This document shows, piece after piece, positions 12,041-22,689 of a stretch of DNA of 53,406 bases. The first letter of the stretch is position 1; each line of letters begins with the position of its first letter. The notes below the pieces were generated by a model. It saw only the letters and a list, made by a program, of their open reading frames with translations, had not been told where the DNA came from and made no database searches. This DNA is from Mesaphorura yosii (Eukaryota; Arthropoda; Collembola; Poduromorpha; Tullbergiidae). The translations under genes and the position numbers were made by a program. Location of the stretch: positions 1-53,406 of the forward strand of contig WIXG01000460.1 in the NCBI GenBank assembly GCA_009869945.1. Direction: 5' to 3'.

Positions 12041-12502
12041 ATGAAGAGATTCGTACTGATTTGCCTACTTTTGGCCTTTCCTGCGAGCCAGACACTGGCT
12101 GCAGGCGTCGCCCACCATTTCACGAGCTGCACTGACCCGCCGGACATCTGCCGGTTGAAACTATGTCCGGACCCGTCCACGAATCCACTCGCGACTGTTC
12201 CCGTTGCCCCAGTCGGGCTTCGGCCTTCGACGTGCAACACAACGGACGGAGTCTGTCATTGCTACATGGAGCGGGCGCCGGGCACGTCGGGGCCGCACTA
12301 CAGAGCGCCAACGGCGCGAGAGGCGGTCTGCACCAAAGCTTGCCGGCCTCCGACGGAGTACGCGACCGTGTTCATTGACGAAGACAAAGGGTCGTCGGGC
12401 AGCGGCCTTGGCGGGGGAGCCGCCAAAGTCAAGGCGAAGGCGAAGCCAAAGGCAAAGGCAAAGAAATACTGCGTCTGCTTCTCTTCGCTGAAAGATCCTT
12501 AA
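12041..12502 (+). CDS. Small secreted Cys-rich protein with a Lys-Ala repeat
   Basis: A single exon encodes 153 aa. Residues 1-21 are a clear signal peptide (Lys-Arg, then a leucine-rich core, then a short-residue cleavage region ending LAAG). The mature part has ten Cys: C-x6-C-x4-C, later C-x6-C-x-C (CNTTDGVCHC), C-x3-C (CTKAC) and a final CVC. Between the last two groups lies a Gly/Ser linker and a repeat of Lys alternating with Ala, Val or Pro (about 128-143: KVKAKAKPKAKAKK), which is strongly basic. I do not recognise the family. Disulphide-rich extracellular role is inferred from layout only; the basic repeat could bind nucleic acid, heparan sulphate or membranes. An AATAAA follows at 12519. 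Confidence 0.8.
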   Translation: MKRFVLICLLLAFPASQTLAAGVAHHFTSCTDPPDICRLKLCPDPSTNPLATVPVAPVGLRPSTCNTTDGVCHCYMERAPGTSGPHYRAPTAREAVCTKACRPPTEYATVFIDEDKGSSGSGLGGGAAKVKAKAKPKAKAKKYCVCFSSLKDP

Positions 12503-12518
12503 GTCCTTAACGTACATC

Positions 12519-12524
12519 AATAAA
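12519..12524 (+). promoter_or_regulatory. Poly(A) signal AATAAA of the secreted-protein gene
   Basis: Canonical hexamer 17 bp after the stop codon of the 12041-12502 gene. Confidence 0.6.
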
Positions 12525-12784
12525 GACATTTATTCACTGATTCTGCTCTTACTTAATTGCCGGGTAATTCAAATATTCAAATGATTCACAGATTCATAAG
12601 TGTTTTTAGGTAGTCGTAATGATTAATACTGGTGATACCAACACAAAAACAAGGGTCGACGTCGAATGTTGGTGTGCAGAGGAATCGGGCAGGATAAGAC
12701 GAAGACAAGGCGGGAGACAAAAATATTGGCATTCACCAAAATATTGTTGATTCTTCGATTCGTCGGCATGGCCGGCAGGCTCTT

Positions 12785-13890
12785 TCAAGGCATCAAATAA
12801 TCATTAAACTTCCTGACGCCGACGTTCGCCGCGGCGCGGTTCGACGCGTACTGCGCCCTGATCGCGATGTTGTTGCGAACGTCCGAGCTGCCAGACTCCG
12901 CATCGAACATGTATTTTGGCCGCCGAGGCGTGTAATAATTGTTGTAGTACGACGACGTCGACGGGGCACCCATCGTCTCGTAGCTGTTGATGTACTTTGA
13001 CCCTCCATCCGACCCGTACTTGGTGCACTCGTCGAGGTACCGCGACCGGTAGTCGATCGCGGCCGCCACTTTTGCGACGGGGTCGAGTGCGGCTCGCTCG
13101 GCTGCGAAATCGTACGGGTTGAAGCCCTGCACCGTCTTTCCGATGGGTTGGCCCAAATACGACGGAGTGTACGACGACCGTGCGCTCCCGCTCCGGTTTC
13201 TTGTCAACGATGGCCTCACTCTAAAGTGCTCCTCGTCACTGTCGAACCCGTAGTATTCGTTGCTTGACTGCGCCTCGAGTCTCGTCGGAGCCCGGTACAC
13301 TTTGCTAAAGTCGTAGGTCGTGTACAGCTTCGAAGACGGGAGCTTCGCCGGCGTTTGCAGCTTCTGCAGGATCGCAGCGGCGTCGGCGCGGATTTTCTTC
13401 GTCTCCGCTTCGGCCTGCGCCATTTCGGGGCTGTTGGTAATCTCGTCGATGTAGCTGCTCACACGTTGCGATGGAGGCAGGCGGTTGACGGTTGTGCAGT
13501 CGTCTTCGTCGTCGGACACTGCTTCCATGGCCGACTCCCAATTCTGCGAGTACATTGCTGACCGCTGGGCTGGTGACGGGAAGAGCCGGGCACGGGCCTG
13601 CTGCAGCTCGACGTGGCGGTCGTGAAATGACGACTCATCGCTGGGGGGTGTATATCCGAGCAGCTGACGGCGTTCGGGCTGGATGTTGTGGAAGGGGTAC
13701 TGCATCGCAGTGTTCATCGATGTCATCGGTTTGCCCTGGTAGCTGAACAACAGAAGATATGATCGTGATAATTAGGCGTTCTTGCTCATAGCCGTCCTAG
13801 TCCGTTATTTTTAAAGAGAACCTACCTAATTTGTCCGCCAGGCAAATGGCAGAGTGCAGGTGATGAACGGTCTGCCAGGATATCCTCCAT
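12785..13890 (-). CDS. Unrecognised 340-aa disordered Ser/Tyr/Arg-rich protein
   Basis: Two exons on the minus strand, 13890-13826 and 13742-12785, join in phase 2 (intron 13825-13743; acceptor preceded by TTCTGTTGTTC). The short first exon encodes MEDILADRSSPALCHLPGG, so the larger exon does not start the protein. No signal peptide and no TM segment are visible. The composition is Ser, Tyr, Arg, Ala and acidic residues, with one short helical part (MAQAEAETKKIRADAAAI) and a DSDEE acidic site. Tyr-rich stretches such as SSYYNNYYTPRRPKYMF occur near the C-terminus. A cytoskeletal or muscle-filament associated protein (myofilin-like) came to mind but I cannot support that from motifs, so the function is left open. 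Confidence 0.75.
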
Positions 13891-15406
13891 GATTCTCAAA
13901 ATTCAAAATCCAAGAGTCAGGCACTAGCAATTGAAACTGCAGAGAAACCCGAACCGTTGCGTTAATCAAACCTCCAAATCGACGACTGACTCGACCGAAC
14001 AATCTCAACTGAAACTGAATGAGGAAATCAGCCGGGAGGTTCGAGCCAGAAATCAATCGAATTAGAATTAGAATCAATTAACTTACCACTTATGCCTTCG
14101 CTTTAAAAACAAAGCACTGGCACTTGAAACTGAAGTCTAATCAGTAAACTTCCGCGTTAAAAGCAGAGTAACTAATCAAAAACGTCAAAAAGTGAGCCAG
14201 ACTTCGCTTCCAGTCAGCGCACGACTAAATCGGGCTCTAAACCTCACTTGATTTCAGTTTTTTGGGCTTTGGCTTGGTCGAATCGAATCAGGAAGCAATT
14301 AACTTCGTCCTGAATCCTGAATCGGGCAGGCGGCACGCACAGGAGGCTGCGTGTTCGTTCGTAGACTGATCCACATAATCCTGACTCCGACTCGTGTTTC
14401 GGATCTTCTTCTTCATGCATTCAATACATTGTAAGAAGATTACATTACATCTGTACATTAGTACGCCCGTGCCATTACAGAATGGACTCACACACACGCA
14501 TACGATTTGAATCATATTCATTTGTTCTATTTTTAGCCTGTACTTCTACCTCTACTGCTGTTCTTGGCCCGGTGTCAAGTGCCAGAACCCAGAAGTGTTA
14601 TCGTTATCGTGAATGTGAAACGTACTATTACTGTCCTGATTGCCCATTTTCTGTTTTTGTACTAATGGACTTCGACGTGGCCAGGCCAGACCCAGACTAA
14701 TATTTTTCATATGAAAAGATGAATACCCAAAATTCATCTCATCATTGCCGTTCGCCGTCGTCGAGGAAGTAAACAACGAGCGATTTGAAGTAGTACGAAA
14801 AGGATGCGGATCTCTTTTCAGTTCTAATTTTTGTGCTCTTGCGTATTTCGTAGATTTCGTACGTCATGCTGTGAATTTCAACGTGCTACGTTGTGGAATG
14901 ATTGCAATGTAGCCTTGAAGTGTCACGCTCACGCTGTTCGCTGAGGCTGACGATGAAGATGACGATAAAGAAAATGATGTGATATGTTAAACAAATATGT
15001 ATTCGAGACTGCCGTTGCATTGACATCGACATCGACTCGACACAGACATGACTCAAGGCAATTTGTGTGGAACCCAGCAAAGATCGGCGGGTTGCCAATT
15101 TCGCAGTGGCATTGCGAATTTCATACAAACACAAAGTCACAAAGGCACATTCGCATTTGATGAATGATAATTGCTCGAATTCCCGAATTCCTTATTTTCT
15201 TCGTAGCGAAAGCTCGAGACCGACTTGTGCCTTGAATTGGCATATTTCTGGCGTTCCAGGCCTCTACCACAAAAATAGTCAAGTTCTACAGGATTGCCTG
15301 GGTAATTTGGTCATTAATTGGCAATTTATTCAAGTAAAGTGGACTTTCCGCCACATTACGTCGCCCTGTGCAAAAATTATATAGTTTGAACAGTCTCCCG
15401 ATGAGA
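13891..15406. other. 1.5-kb region without a supported gene
   Basis: Contains the 5' flank of the 340-aa protein gene, probably with a noncoding first exon near 14000-14090, and the 3' flank of CFAP206. An open frame at 14482-14700 (plus) has no recognisable features and I do not call it. Confidence 0.4.
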
Positions 15407-18400
15407 TTACCGAGCCTCGTCGACAAGCTCCGCTTCTGACTGAGTTCCCACTGTGGCCGAGGCTTCAGTCTCTTCTTCGAATCCGAGCCATGCTCGCGAC
15501 TCTTCTCCGCCAAAACCTTCTCCGTACTCCTCTTCGAGTGCTCCGAGCCTTGGCCTTGGCGCCTGCTCTTCTCCAAATTCAGTTGCTGTTGCTTCGAGTT
15601 CGAGCTGACCTTTTTCAGGTGCTTCCGCTTCTTCTTCTTCTGCCCCGTCTTCCGAATGTTTGTCCGCCCCCGCCTTCGCCTTGGCTAAGCAACGCAGCTC
15701 CATGACGGGCTCCGGTGTGAGCTCCACAATGTGCGGCGGCGCTTTATGCAGACCACGAAGCCCGTAGAAGTAAAACTGACTTCGTGGCGCTTCGATGTAT
15801 TTGCTCTGGTCTGTTTGTACCAGGCGATTCCGAGCCGAGTACGTCTGGACCTCCTGCGTTCGCTTGAGCGCCTGCGAGTGCGTTTGGGAAGAGTGTGTGG
15901 CGCATTTGTGAATGTTGGACTGCAATCAGGAAAGATTTTTACTCCAACGTGTAAATAACTAATGAAATATTCAACAGGACAAGGCATGGTTAAGTCGTTA
16001 CCAAAATGAGAGCTTGCTTTCGGAGTTCCCACTCGTTCCAAGTGTAGCCGGGGACAATGTTTGACTCCATCGGATGCAGTTCGGTTTGTATGGACATTTC
16101 CGACGAGATCTTGGCTTCAAATGTGGCGGACGGTATGGCTCGGTCAGCACTGCAATTTTAAGACAGTTTAAAAGGATATTGACCCAGTTATTAAATACTG
16201 CGTATCTTACGCTTGAACCATCTCCTGATTGAATGCGACATGCTCCATCTTCAGCAAGTGGATCAATTGTGGCCAACGGCGAGCGACATGAATTGCGTTG
16301 TAGGCGAAGCTAAAATAAAATACAGAAAGAAGAGCTTAGTGTAAATATTTTAATGATACCAACGAAAACCAGCAATGTCAGACAAAAAATATATCCTTTT
16401 AAAGACTTACTTATCGGGATCCCGAACAAATTCGGCGGCTCCCTCAGGACACGAGAAGAGGTACTGATGCCCCTTCCAGTTGTAGACTCCAATATTCGGA
16501 TTTGAGATCAAAAGGAGCCCGTAGCCCTTGACAAGGGCCCAAACACAAAAGCCGGCGTACTAACCGAAGAAAAGAAGGACATTACATCTCCTTACAGTAC
16601 GAAAGTGAAAGGAAGAAAAGATGAGCAAAAGATAACGAAGATAAAGAAAGTGCGCTCGCATGAAAGGCATCTGTCTTTGGCGTTTGTCCTGTTCGGCTCT
16701 TCCTTACTTGTGTTTTCGTAGGGTCAAAGTCCTTCAGCTGAGAATCTGGGACCCTTTTCACATGAGTCTGAGGGTCGTCCGTGTCCGTCGTTTCAAACTT
16801 CGACGCAAATAAAGTTTTTTCACCCGGTAAACCGGACCTGCCACCTTCTTTTTCACCGTAGCCGTCACCGTCCAAGTCCACATCGAATTCACCTACTTCC
16901 GGGATGCGTGCGTCTACTTCGCTCAGATCCTTCTCCGAGCACTCAATCAGTGTGTTTATCAGTGCTTCAAGAGACTCGATGTAAAGAAGCGACTCTTGAA
17001 GCTTTTCCCAAGCCGCGGCGAGCGCAAGGAATTTCGGCTGCATGCATACGTTATCAATTAATTAATTTCACGTCCAATTAGCTGCTAATCAGCGACTTAC
17101 ATAAATTATGCACGTCGCAACTTGGTCTTCCTTCTTCATCGTGTCCCGCAGATCAGTCAAGCAGGATTCGAAAAGACTGAGCAAGTCTTCGCTTATCTTT
17201 TCTTCGTTGTCCAGCAACAAGGCAAGCTCCCTGCAAAGAATTCACTGATTTTCTGATACGTTCACCAAAATGTACTGCACTGGCCCTTAAGGAAGTAATC
17301 TTAAATCTTACTTGATACAAATCAGCAGCTGGTGGACCATAATCAGGCCGTGATGAACGCCAATCATGTCCTGTGTGAATTCTCGGCGCCCGTACGTGTT
17401 CGTCGTCGCTGTCTCATCGAGAAAGTACGGTTTCGCGATGTTTGTGTATGGAATCAGTCGCTGGAGGCTGCGTTTTCGAAGTTCTGCAAGCAGGTCGGCG
17501 TTTTTGGCCAGTTTTTCGGCAAGAAGGGTCGGTACTTGAAAGAAAGCGAGAATTAATCGAGATTCGGCAGAGTTCGAGCCGTTACAGCATTTCTTAGTGG
17601 CTTACAGTCAGGAATTCCTGCACCCGCCTCTTCTGGACTCAGATCTCGATTGTAGAGCCGGATCCCCGTAGCCATTTTTATAACCTGCAGGAGCTCAGCC
17701 GACCGCTCTTCTGGTGTCAGCGGCTTGAGCAGGCTGATGTCGCCTTTGGGGAAAATTGACGTCAAGGCCGCTTTGGGAGATAAAATCAGTGCCCAGTGCA
17801 GTTAGCTACATTTCAGCGTTTAGGAGTAATCTTTACCTTCAGTTTCCTTTAGAACCTTATCATTCGTCAGTGATCCCATTTCAGACCAAAGAATCATGGT
17901 GCTGACCAACTTTTCATAGTAAAAATCGTAGTGACTTTCGTGTTTGGGGACTCTTTTCGTCATGTATAGCATCGCCTCCTGAATTTGGCCTTCCAGCCAT
18001 TGACGCCGTGCGTCAGCGACTTCCTCTGGAAAATCAATGAGAAATTAACGAAATGTGAAAGCCCGTGGCCGCCTTCGTTCAGATTTTCCTTATCCTTACG
18101 TCTTGTGAAGCAGTTTGACTTGAAATGCAGCTGAATTCGGATGGCATTCCTCGTCGCTTCGCTCATATCATCAATTTGACGACTCACAAGTTTCTTGAGT
18201 CGCTCGACTTCCTTGTGGTCGAGCGCCTGCTTGATGAGGAATTTGTTGCTGGGCTCGAGTGACACGATTTTAATCTGGAGACAAGAATAAATACAACGTT
18301 CGGAGCTCGAACGGCTAACGAAATTGACAAATTCAGCCTCAGTACTGAATATCTTATCAGTTTACCAACATGAGGACGAATGAGTCTGGAACTTTGATCC

Positions 18401-18497
18401 CTTTCCCATGCAGTCGATTCAGGAGATCGTCAACTATATCACGAAGGGTGGCGTGCAGCGGAGTTGAACGCTGGAGATAGGCGAGGACATTTTCCAT
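15407..18497 (-). CDS. CFAP206: CFAP206 homologue, cilia- and flagella-associated protein
   Basis: Eleven exons on the minus strand: 18497-18366, 18274-18100, 18025-17837, 17770-17606, 17534-17312, 17230-17101, 17037-16708, 16559-16411, 16309-16211, 16149-16002, 15919-15407. Every junction is GT-AG and in frame; total 750 aa. Recognition rests on the N-terminal KIVSLEPSNKFLIKQAL, the later ATGIRLYNRDLSPEE, the block YAGFCVWALVKGYGLLLI with NPNIGVYNWKGHQYLFSCPE, and the tail SSQTH, TYSARNR and FYFYGLRGL. CFAP206 docks radial spoke 2 and the C1d projection on axonemal doublets. Compared with vertebrate proteins (about 620 aa) this one has an acidic, Gly-rich insertion after ECSEKDLSEVD (including DVDLDGDGYGEKE) and a long Glu/Ala-rich C-terminal tail. 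In a hexapod the likely sites are the sperm flagellum and motile-type sensory cilia. Confidence 0.93.
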
Positions 18498-18758
18498 TAT
18501 GATTTAATGCAGATTAGCGTACTCGTATGAAGAGAGAAATACGAAATTCTTCTAATGATTTGACCGATTTGAGTTTATTGAGGACATTACATGATTTGTC
18601 TTATCGATTTGATACGAGACGAGCATGAGAGATTCTTATCGATTAAACAATTTATGCTTGTGCTGGCCTTATTTAGTCAATCACTTCACGTGTAAACAGG
18701 GAAACGGCACCGCCGCGCCTTTGAGTCAGTAACGCCACGATCCTACGATCGTCAGCCT

Positions 18759-19502
18759 TCAGTTTAATGGCACTTTAATCGGCTCCACTGTCCCGTCAAT
18801 TTTAATTGAGCCTTCCTGAGCTTGGATTTGGTCTTGGGCTTGTTCGTTGCTTCTGCCTCCACCTCCTCTTTCATTCTTCATTTGAATTTTGAGCTCACAC
18901 ATGTAATTATGCATCACGCTGAGGGCGGACATGTGGGCCAGGAGCGTCGCCACTTCGATCAAGTGATCCAACCGAAAGTCGGTGCTGGAGCCTGAGGGCC
19001 CATCGTCACGCAAGCTCGAGGCGATGATTCTCTGCAGAAAGACGACGATTCGTACCAGAAAAAGCATGCATGTCGCAGTGAACCAGGTGCGGGCCTGCGC
19101 TATGCCCCTTTCTGTGGAGGCGGCGAAGAGGAGAATGAGTCCTAGAATGACGTACATCATGGAGAAGCTGACTGCGAGCACCAACGCGGTGAAAAGGGCC
19201 TTATCTGAAACAGACAACACAGTCAGACAGACGCACAACTCAGTAATTAATTAATTAAGCACCAAAGACAGGCCAAGGGCACTTCAAACACTTACGAGGG
19301 TCTTCTCCATGCTGCTTTCTCAGATGAATGAATCCGGGCAGGAGAGCAGCATTCCAACAGGCGACGAGGATGCAAGTGACCTGAAATCAAAGAATTGACT
19401 AATCAGTCCTTCTTCAACTCTTTTATGATAGAAATTCAATGGAAGAGGTCAAAATTCTAAAAATCAGTGGCTTACGATGAAGAATGTGCGTTCAGAAGTC
19501 AT
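18759..19502 (-). CDS. Small four-transmembrane protein, unknown family
   Basis: Three exons (19502-19476, 19380-19296, 19204-18759) join in phases 0 and 1 to 185 aa. Four hydrophobic segments can be seen: TFFIVTCILVACWNAALLPG, ALFTALVLAVSFSMMYVILG, FTATCMLFLVRIVVFL and HLIEVATLLAHMSALSVM. The C-terminal 45 residues are polar, rich in Gln, Glu and Gly, and look cytosolic. It lacks the CCG motif of tetraspanins. The first coding exon holds only nine codons, which makes the start less certain, but the hydrophobic first helix needs it. No function can be assigned. Confidence 0.65.
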
Positions 19503-20444
19503 ATTCAGTGAAATACGCGTCAGTTTAATTGCAATTCGTTAATGTAACTGCTAAACTGCTTGGAATTCTTCTCTCTTCAGTTTACAATACAATTTAGTCA
19601 ACTACAGGTTACAGATTTTGAGGTTCAGGTTCAAGGTCCAGTTTTTGAAAGGACTTCAAGGATACTGCAAGTTTAAGCGAGAAGCGTTACCTTTCCTCAG
19701 GCCTAATATTTCTTTCTCTGACAGGCGCAGGGTACGAACCCTGCAGTCATGCTACTTAATACGCCTGAAATCAATTACTGCCCAAATCAGCGGTAGGCAA
19801 TGGACACTCCTGCTCGCTAGCATCAACAGGATTTCCTTCCTCTGAATTTCCACGTCTCAAGCGTGACGGAAAACCATTAGCAGCAGTGAGAAGAAGTTTT
19901 CATGGGAAATTTAAAGGCTGGTTACAGCAAATTATGAATCGTAGCCTGGATTTCCAGACCTCCCAAAATAAAAAGGTGAATGAACATGAATAATAACTGC
20001 CTCTCTTGCATTTTCACATTAAACTTTGGATTAACACGGTTTCCGCACAGCAAATGCATAAAGTTTCACAGTTGTCAATTCTGATCAGATTCTCTCCGAA
20101 CCCCCCTTTTCCTTTGTCCTTATAGCCTATGGATGCAATCTTCCAAACGGCAACGACGATGCTGGCAATGCGCTGAATGCATGTACGAACTTAACGAAGG
20201 TTCTGTCCAGATGCCCGTCAGCCCGACCCCAAATTGCAAATTCTTGTCGTGTCGGCCAGGCCATGTTCGTGTTTTGTTCGTCTTATCGCAATCACCATCA
20301 CTCACCATCTGGACGAATGATTCGCGAAGGTTTCTCTGCAGCAGTTGAAATTTGGGTATTAATTGACGAACTGGCTCTGACACTGACTCTGGCTCGATTC
20401 AATCTTCATTTGCAATTTTCTCGCACCGCAACGTGGCAGCAAGA
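19503..20444. other. Intergenic region between the four-TM gene and the sugar transporter
   Basis: It holds the promoters of both diverging genes. A compact inverted repeat lies at 19722-19767 (reported separately). Open frames here are short and featureless. Confidence 0.45.
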
Positions 20445-21967
20445 ATGGCCAACTCCGACATCGAAGCCCCAAAACCTTCTTCTTCATCTTCGTCGCCACA
20501 CAAGGCTCGCCGCCCATCTGGGCGCCGCCCTGAGCAGTATTACTGCGAGTCGAAGCGTTTTCAGTATTTCGCATCCGGCTCTGCGACCGTCGGCGCCTTC
20601 GGGCTTGGGACCGTGATGGCCTGGTCCTCACCCGCGATCCCAAAGATGGAGACGGACGACCCCACCAACAAATACTACGTGCATCTAGGCTCCACCAGTG
20701 CGAAAGCGTGGGTGGCCTCCATCGCGACGCTCGGCGCTCTCGTGTCCGGCCCGCTCGCGGGCTTTCTGATGACCAAAATCGGGCACAAGACGACGATGCT
20801 ACTCATAACGTCCCCCTTCATGCTCGGCTGGCTCCTCATGACGTACGCCAAGAGCCTGACGCAGATGCTCGTCGGGCGCTTTCTGACAGGCTTCTGCAGC
20901 GGAGCCATTTCGCTCCTCGCCCCCATCTTCATCGGCGAGAATGTGCAGCGCGACCGGCGGGGGATGCTCGCATCCTTCTTCCAGGTCATGATCGTCTCGG
21001 GGATCTTCTTCGCGTACGCGCTGGGGGCCGTCCTCTCCTGGCGCTGGCTCGCACTCGCCTGTGGCATGGTGCCGATGGTTTTCATCGTGTTTATGATTTT
21101 CCTGCCCGAGTCGCCACGCTTTTTTTTGACACAGGGGCAGCCTGAAGAAGCCGCGGCGGCGCTGGCGTGGCTGCGAGGGACCGAATCGACAGAGAAAGTG
21201 CAGGAAGAGCTCAAGGCGGTAAGCGCCAGCATAAATTATACCTTAATCTTCCCTTAAATTGATTGTCGAATGCGTAGATTCAAAAAAGCGTCGACGACAT
21301 CCGCCAGATGCCTTTTTCGCTGAAGGAGCTCTTCTTTAACCCCTGCATTCGTGATCCGATGCTCCTGACGTCGACGATCCTCGTCCTCCAGCAGCTGAGC
21401 GGTATCAACACGGTCATCTTCTACACGGCAGATCTGATGGACCACGCCCGGGTCGACATTGAGCCCGATATCGTCCGGATAATCAGCGGCTCGCTCCAGC
21501 CATTTACGACCATCGCCTCGGCCTTCCTCATCGACCGCATCGGGCGGCGCCCGCTCCTCATCGCCTCTTCGATTGTGATGGCGCTCTCCCACTTTGCACT
21601 GGCGACCTACTTTTTCCTTGACGAATACGATTGGGTGCACATTCACACGATTCGCTGGGCGCCCGCCATCACGCTCATTATTCTCGTGCTCGGCTTCGCC
21701 ATCGGGTTTGGCGGTGTACCATGGGTGCTGTTTGCCGAGATAATGAACCGGCGAGGTCTAGAGTGGACGAGCCCGATCCCAAACTGTGCGAATTGGGCGT
21801 CGGCCTTCCTCGTCACGATCCTCTTCGAAATCGTACGCGATGCGACCGACCTGCAGTGGATTTTCCTGTTTCATGGAATCATCTGCGCTGGAACGGTCAT
21901 TTACGTGTACATTCGGCTGCCAGAGACGAAGGGAAAGAGCCTCGATCAGATACAAGAACTGTTTTGA
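20445..21967 (+). CDS. MFS sugar transporter, facilitated trehalose transporter (Tret1) type
   Basis: Exons 20445-21218 and 21278-21967 (phase 0) encode 487 aa, the normal size for a 12-helix sugar porter. Family motifs in order: GPLAGFLMTKIGHKT (about 100), GRFLTGFCSGA (about 143), PESPRFF (about 221), QQLSGINTVIFYTA (about 297), DRIGRRPLL (about 343) and PETKGKS (about 472). Such proteins move trehalose or hexoses down the gradient across the plasma membrane; trehalose is the arthropod blood sugar. The N-terminal cytosolic tail is Ser/Pro rich. The start is the first ATG in frame; an upstream GTG extends the frame but is not credible. It converges on the gene at 22063-22689 with only 95 bp between stop codons. 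Confidence 0.95.
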
Positions 21968-22001
21968 GAAGGCGCGAAATGCGAAATTTTGAGTACGAGT
22001 A

Positions 22002-22007
22002 AATAAA
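22002..22007 (+). promoter_or_regulatory. Poly(A) signal of the sugar transporter
   Basis: AATAAATAAA run 35 bp after the transporter stop codon, inside the 95-bp gap between converging genes. Confidence 0.55.
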
Positions 22008-22057
22008 TAAACAGGCAGGCATCGGCATTAATATAATCAGTAAAGTTATAAATCACG

Positions 22058-22063
22058 TTTATT
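22058..22063 (-). promoter_or_regulatory. Poly(A) signal overlapping a stop codon
   Basis: On the minus strand the sequence TGCTAAATAAACG puts the AATAAA hexamer (22063-22058) one base into the TAA stop (22065-22063) of the Cys-rich GPI-type gene, so its 3' UTR would be very short. Confidence 0.45.
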
Positions 22064-22689
22064 TAGCATCCAAGCAAAAGTTTTACAACAGTGACAATTG
22101 TCAACACCGCCAAAGACCACTGAATTTCTGCTCCACCAACGCCATTGCACACTCCAAAGCGGTAACCTTGATCGTTCTCCACAAATTCACAGGTACGACC
22201 ACCGTTACAGCTGAGCAGCACGTTGTGTATGAGCCCAAATTCGTCCCGAATCTGAATCCGATCCAGTGCGCAGAGAAAACCGCCCTCCACCAGGCAGCGC
22301 CCTTCGCCGGAGCTCCAGGCCATTTTCAGACTCCGACCGTCGATGATCGTGGGAACCTCGAACACGTTCAAGCATCGGCAAAGTTTGTTCAGCTGATCGC
22401 AGACGATCGCCCGCTCCAGATGGCAGACACGCGGGTAGACGCAGAGCTCGCCGTAGTTGGCTCTCAGCTGGAGCAGCCGGGTTTCGGCGTCGCCATCGAC
22501 GTCGACGTCAGCCTCGGCCGAGTTTGATTCGTTATTTGCCGTCGTCGTCAGCAAATTGAGCGGATTTGCCACGTCCAGATCGACTTCGGCTACTTTTGCG
22601 CCTGCTGCTGCTGCTACGACAAGAAGCGCGACCCCCAGGAAAGATACCAAATGTGGAACGGATCGAGAAGGCGAAGGCGAATACTCCAT
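22063..22689 (-). CDS. Cys-rich secreted protein with probable GPI anchor
   Basis: A single minus-strand exon encodes 208 aa from the first ATG (22689). Residues 10-30 are a signal peptide (hydrophobic core VSFLGVALLVVAAAA). The middle has a compact Cys module, C-x5-C-x7-C-x6-C-x-C (within CVYPRVC to KLCRC), followed by a region with five more Cys including LSCNGGRTCEF and FGVCNG. The C-terminus ends in a 19-residue hydrophobic run (IQWSLAVLTIVTVVKLLLGC) with no cytosolic tail, preceded by small residues NGVGGAE, the usual layout of a GPI-attachment signal. The Cys module resembles EB-like modules of arthropod surface proteins, but that is a loose likeness. Function unknown. Confidence 0.75.
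   Translation of the reverse strand: MEYSPSPSRSVPHLVSFLGVALLVVAAAAGAKVAEVDLDVANPLNLLTTTANNESNSAEADVDVDGDAETRLLQLRANYGELCVYPRVCHLERAIVCDQLNKLCRCLNVFEVPTIIDGRSLKMAWSSGEGRCLVEGGFLCALDRIQIRDEFGLIHNVLLSCNGGRTCEFVENDQGYRFGVCNGVGGAEIQWSLAVLTIVTVVKLLLGC

Noticed and set aside
14482..14700. 72-codon plus ORF with paired Cys near the end
   Set aside because: No signal peptide of good quality, no family, no splice partner.
20675..21232. 185-codon minus open frame opposite the sugar transporter
   Set aside because: Shadow of a GC-rich exon; the plus frame carries all MFS motifs.
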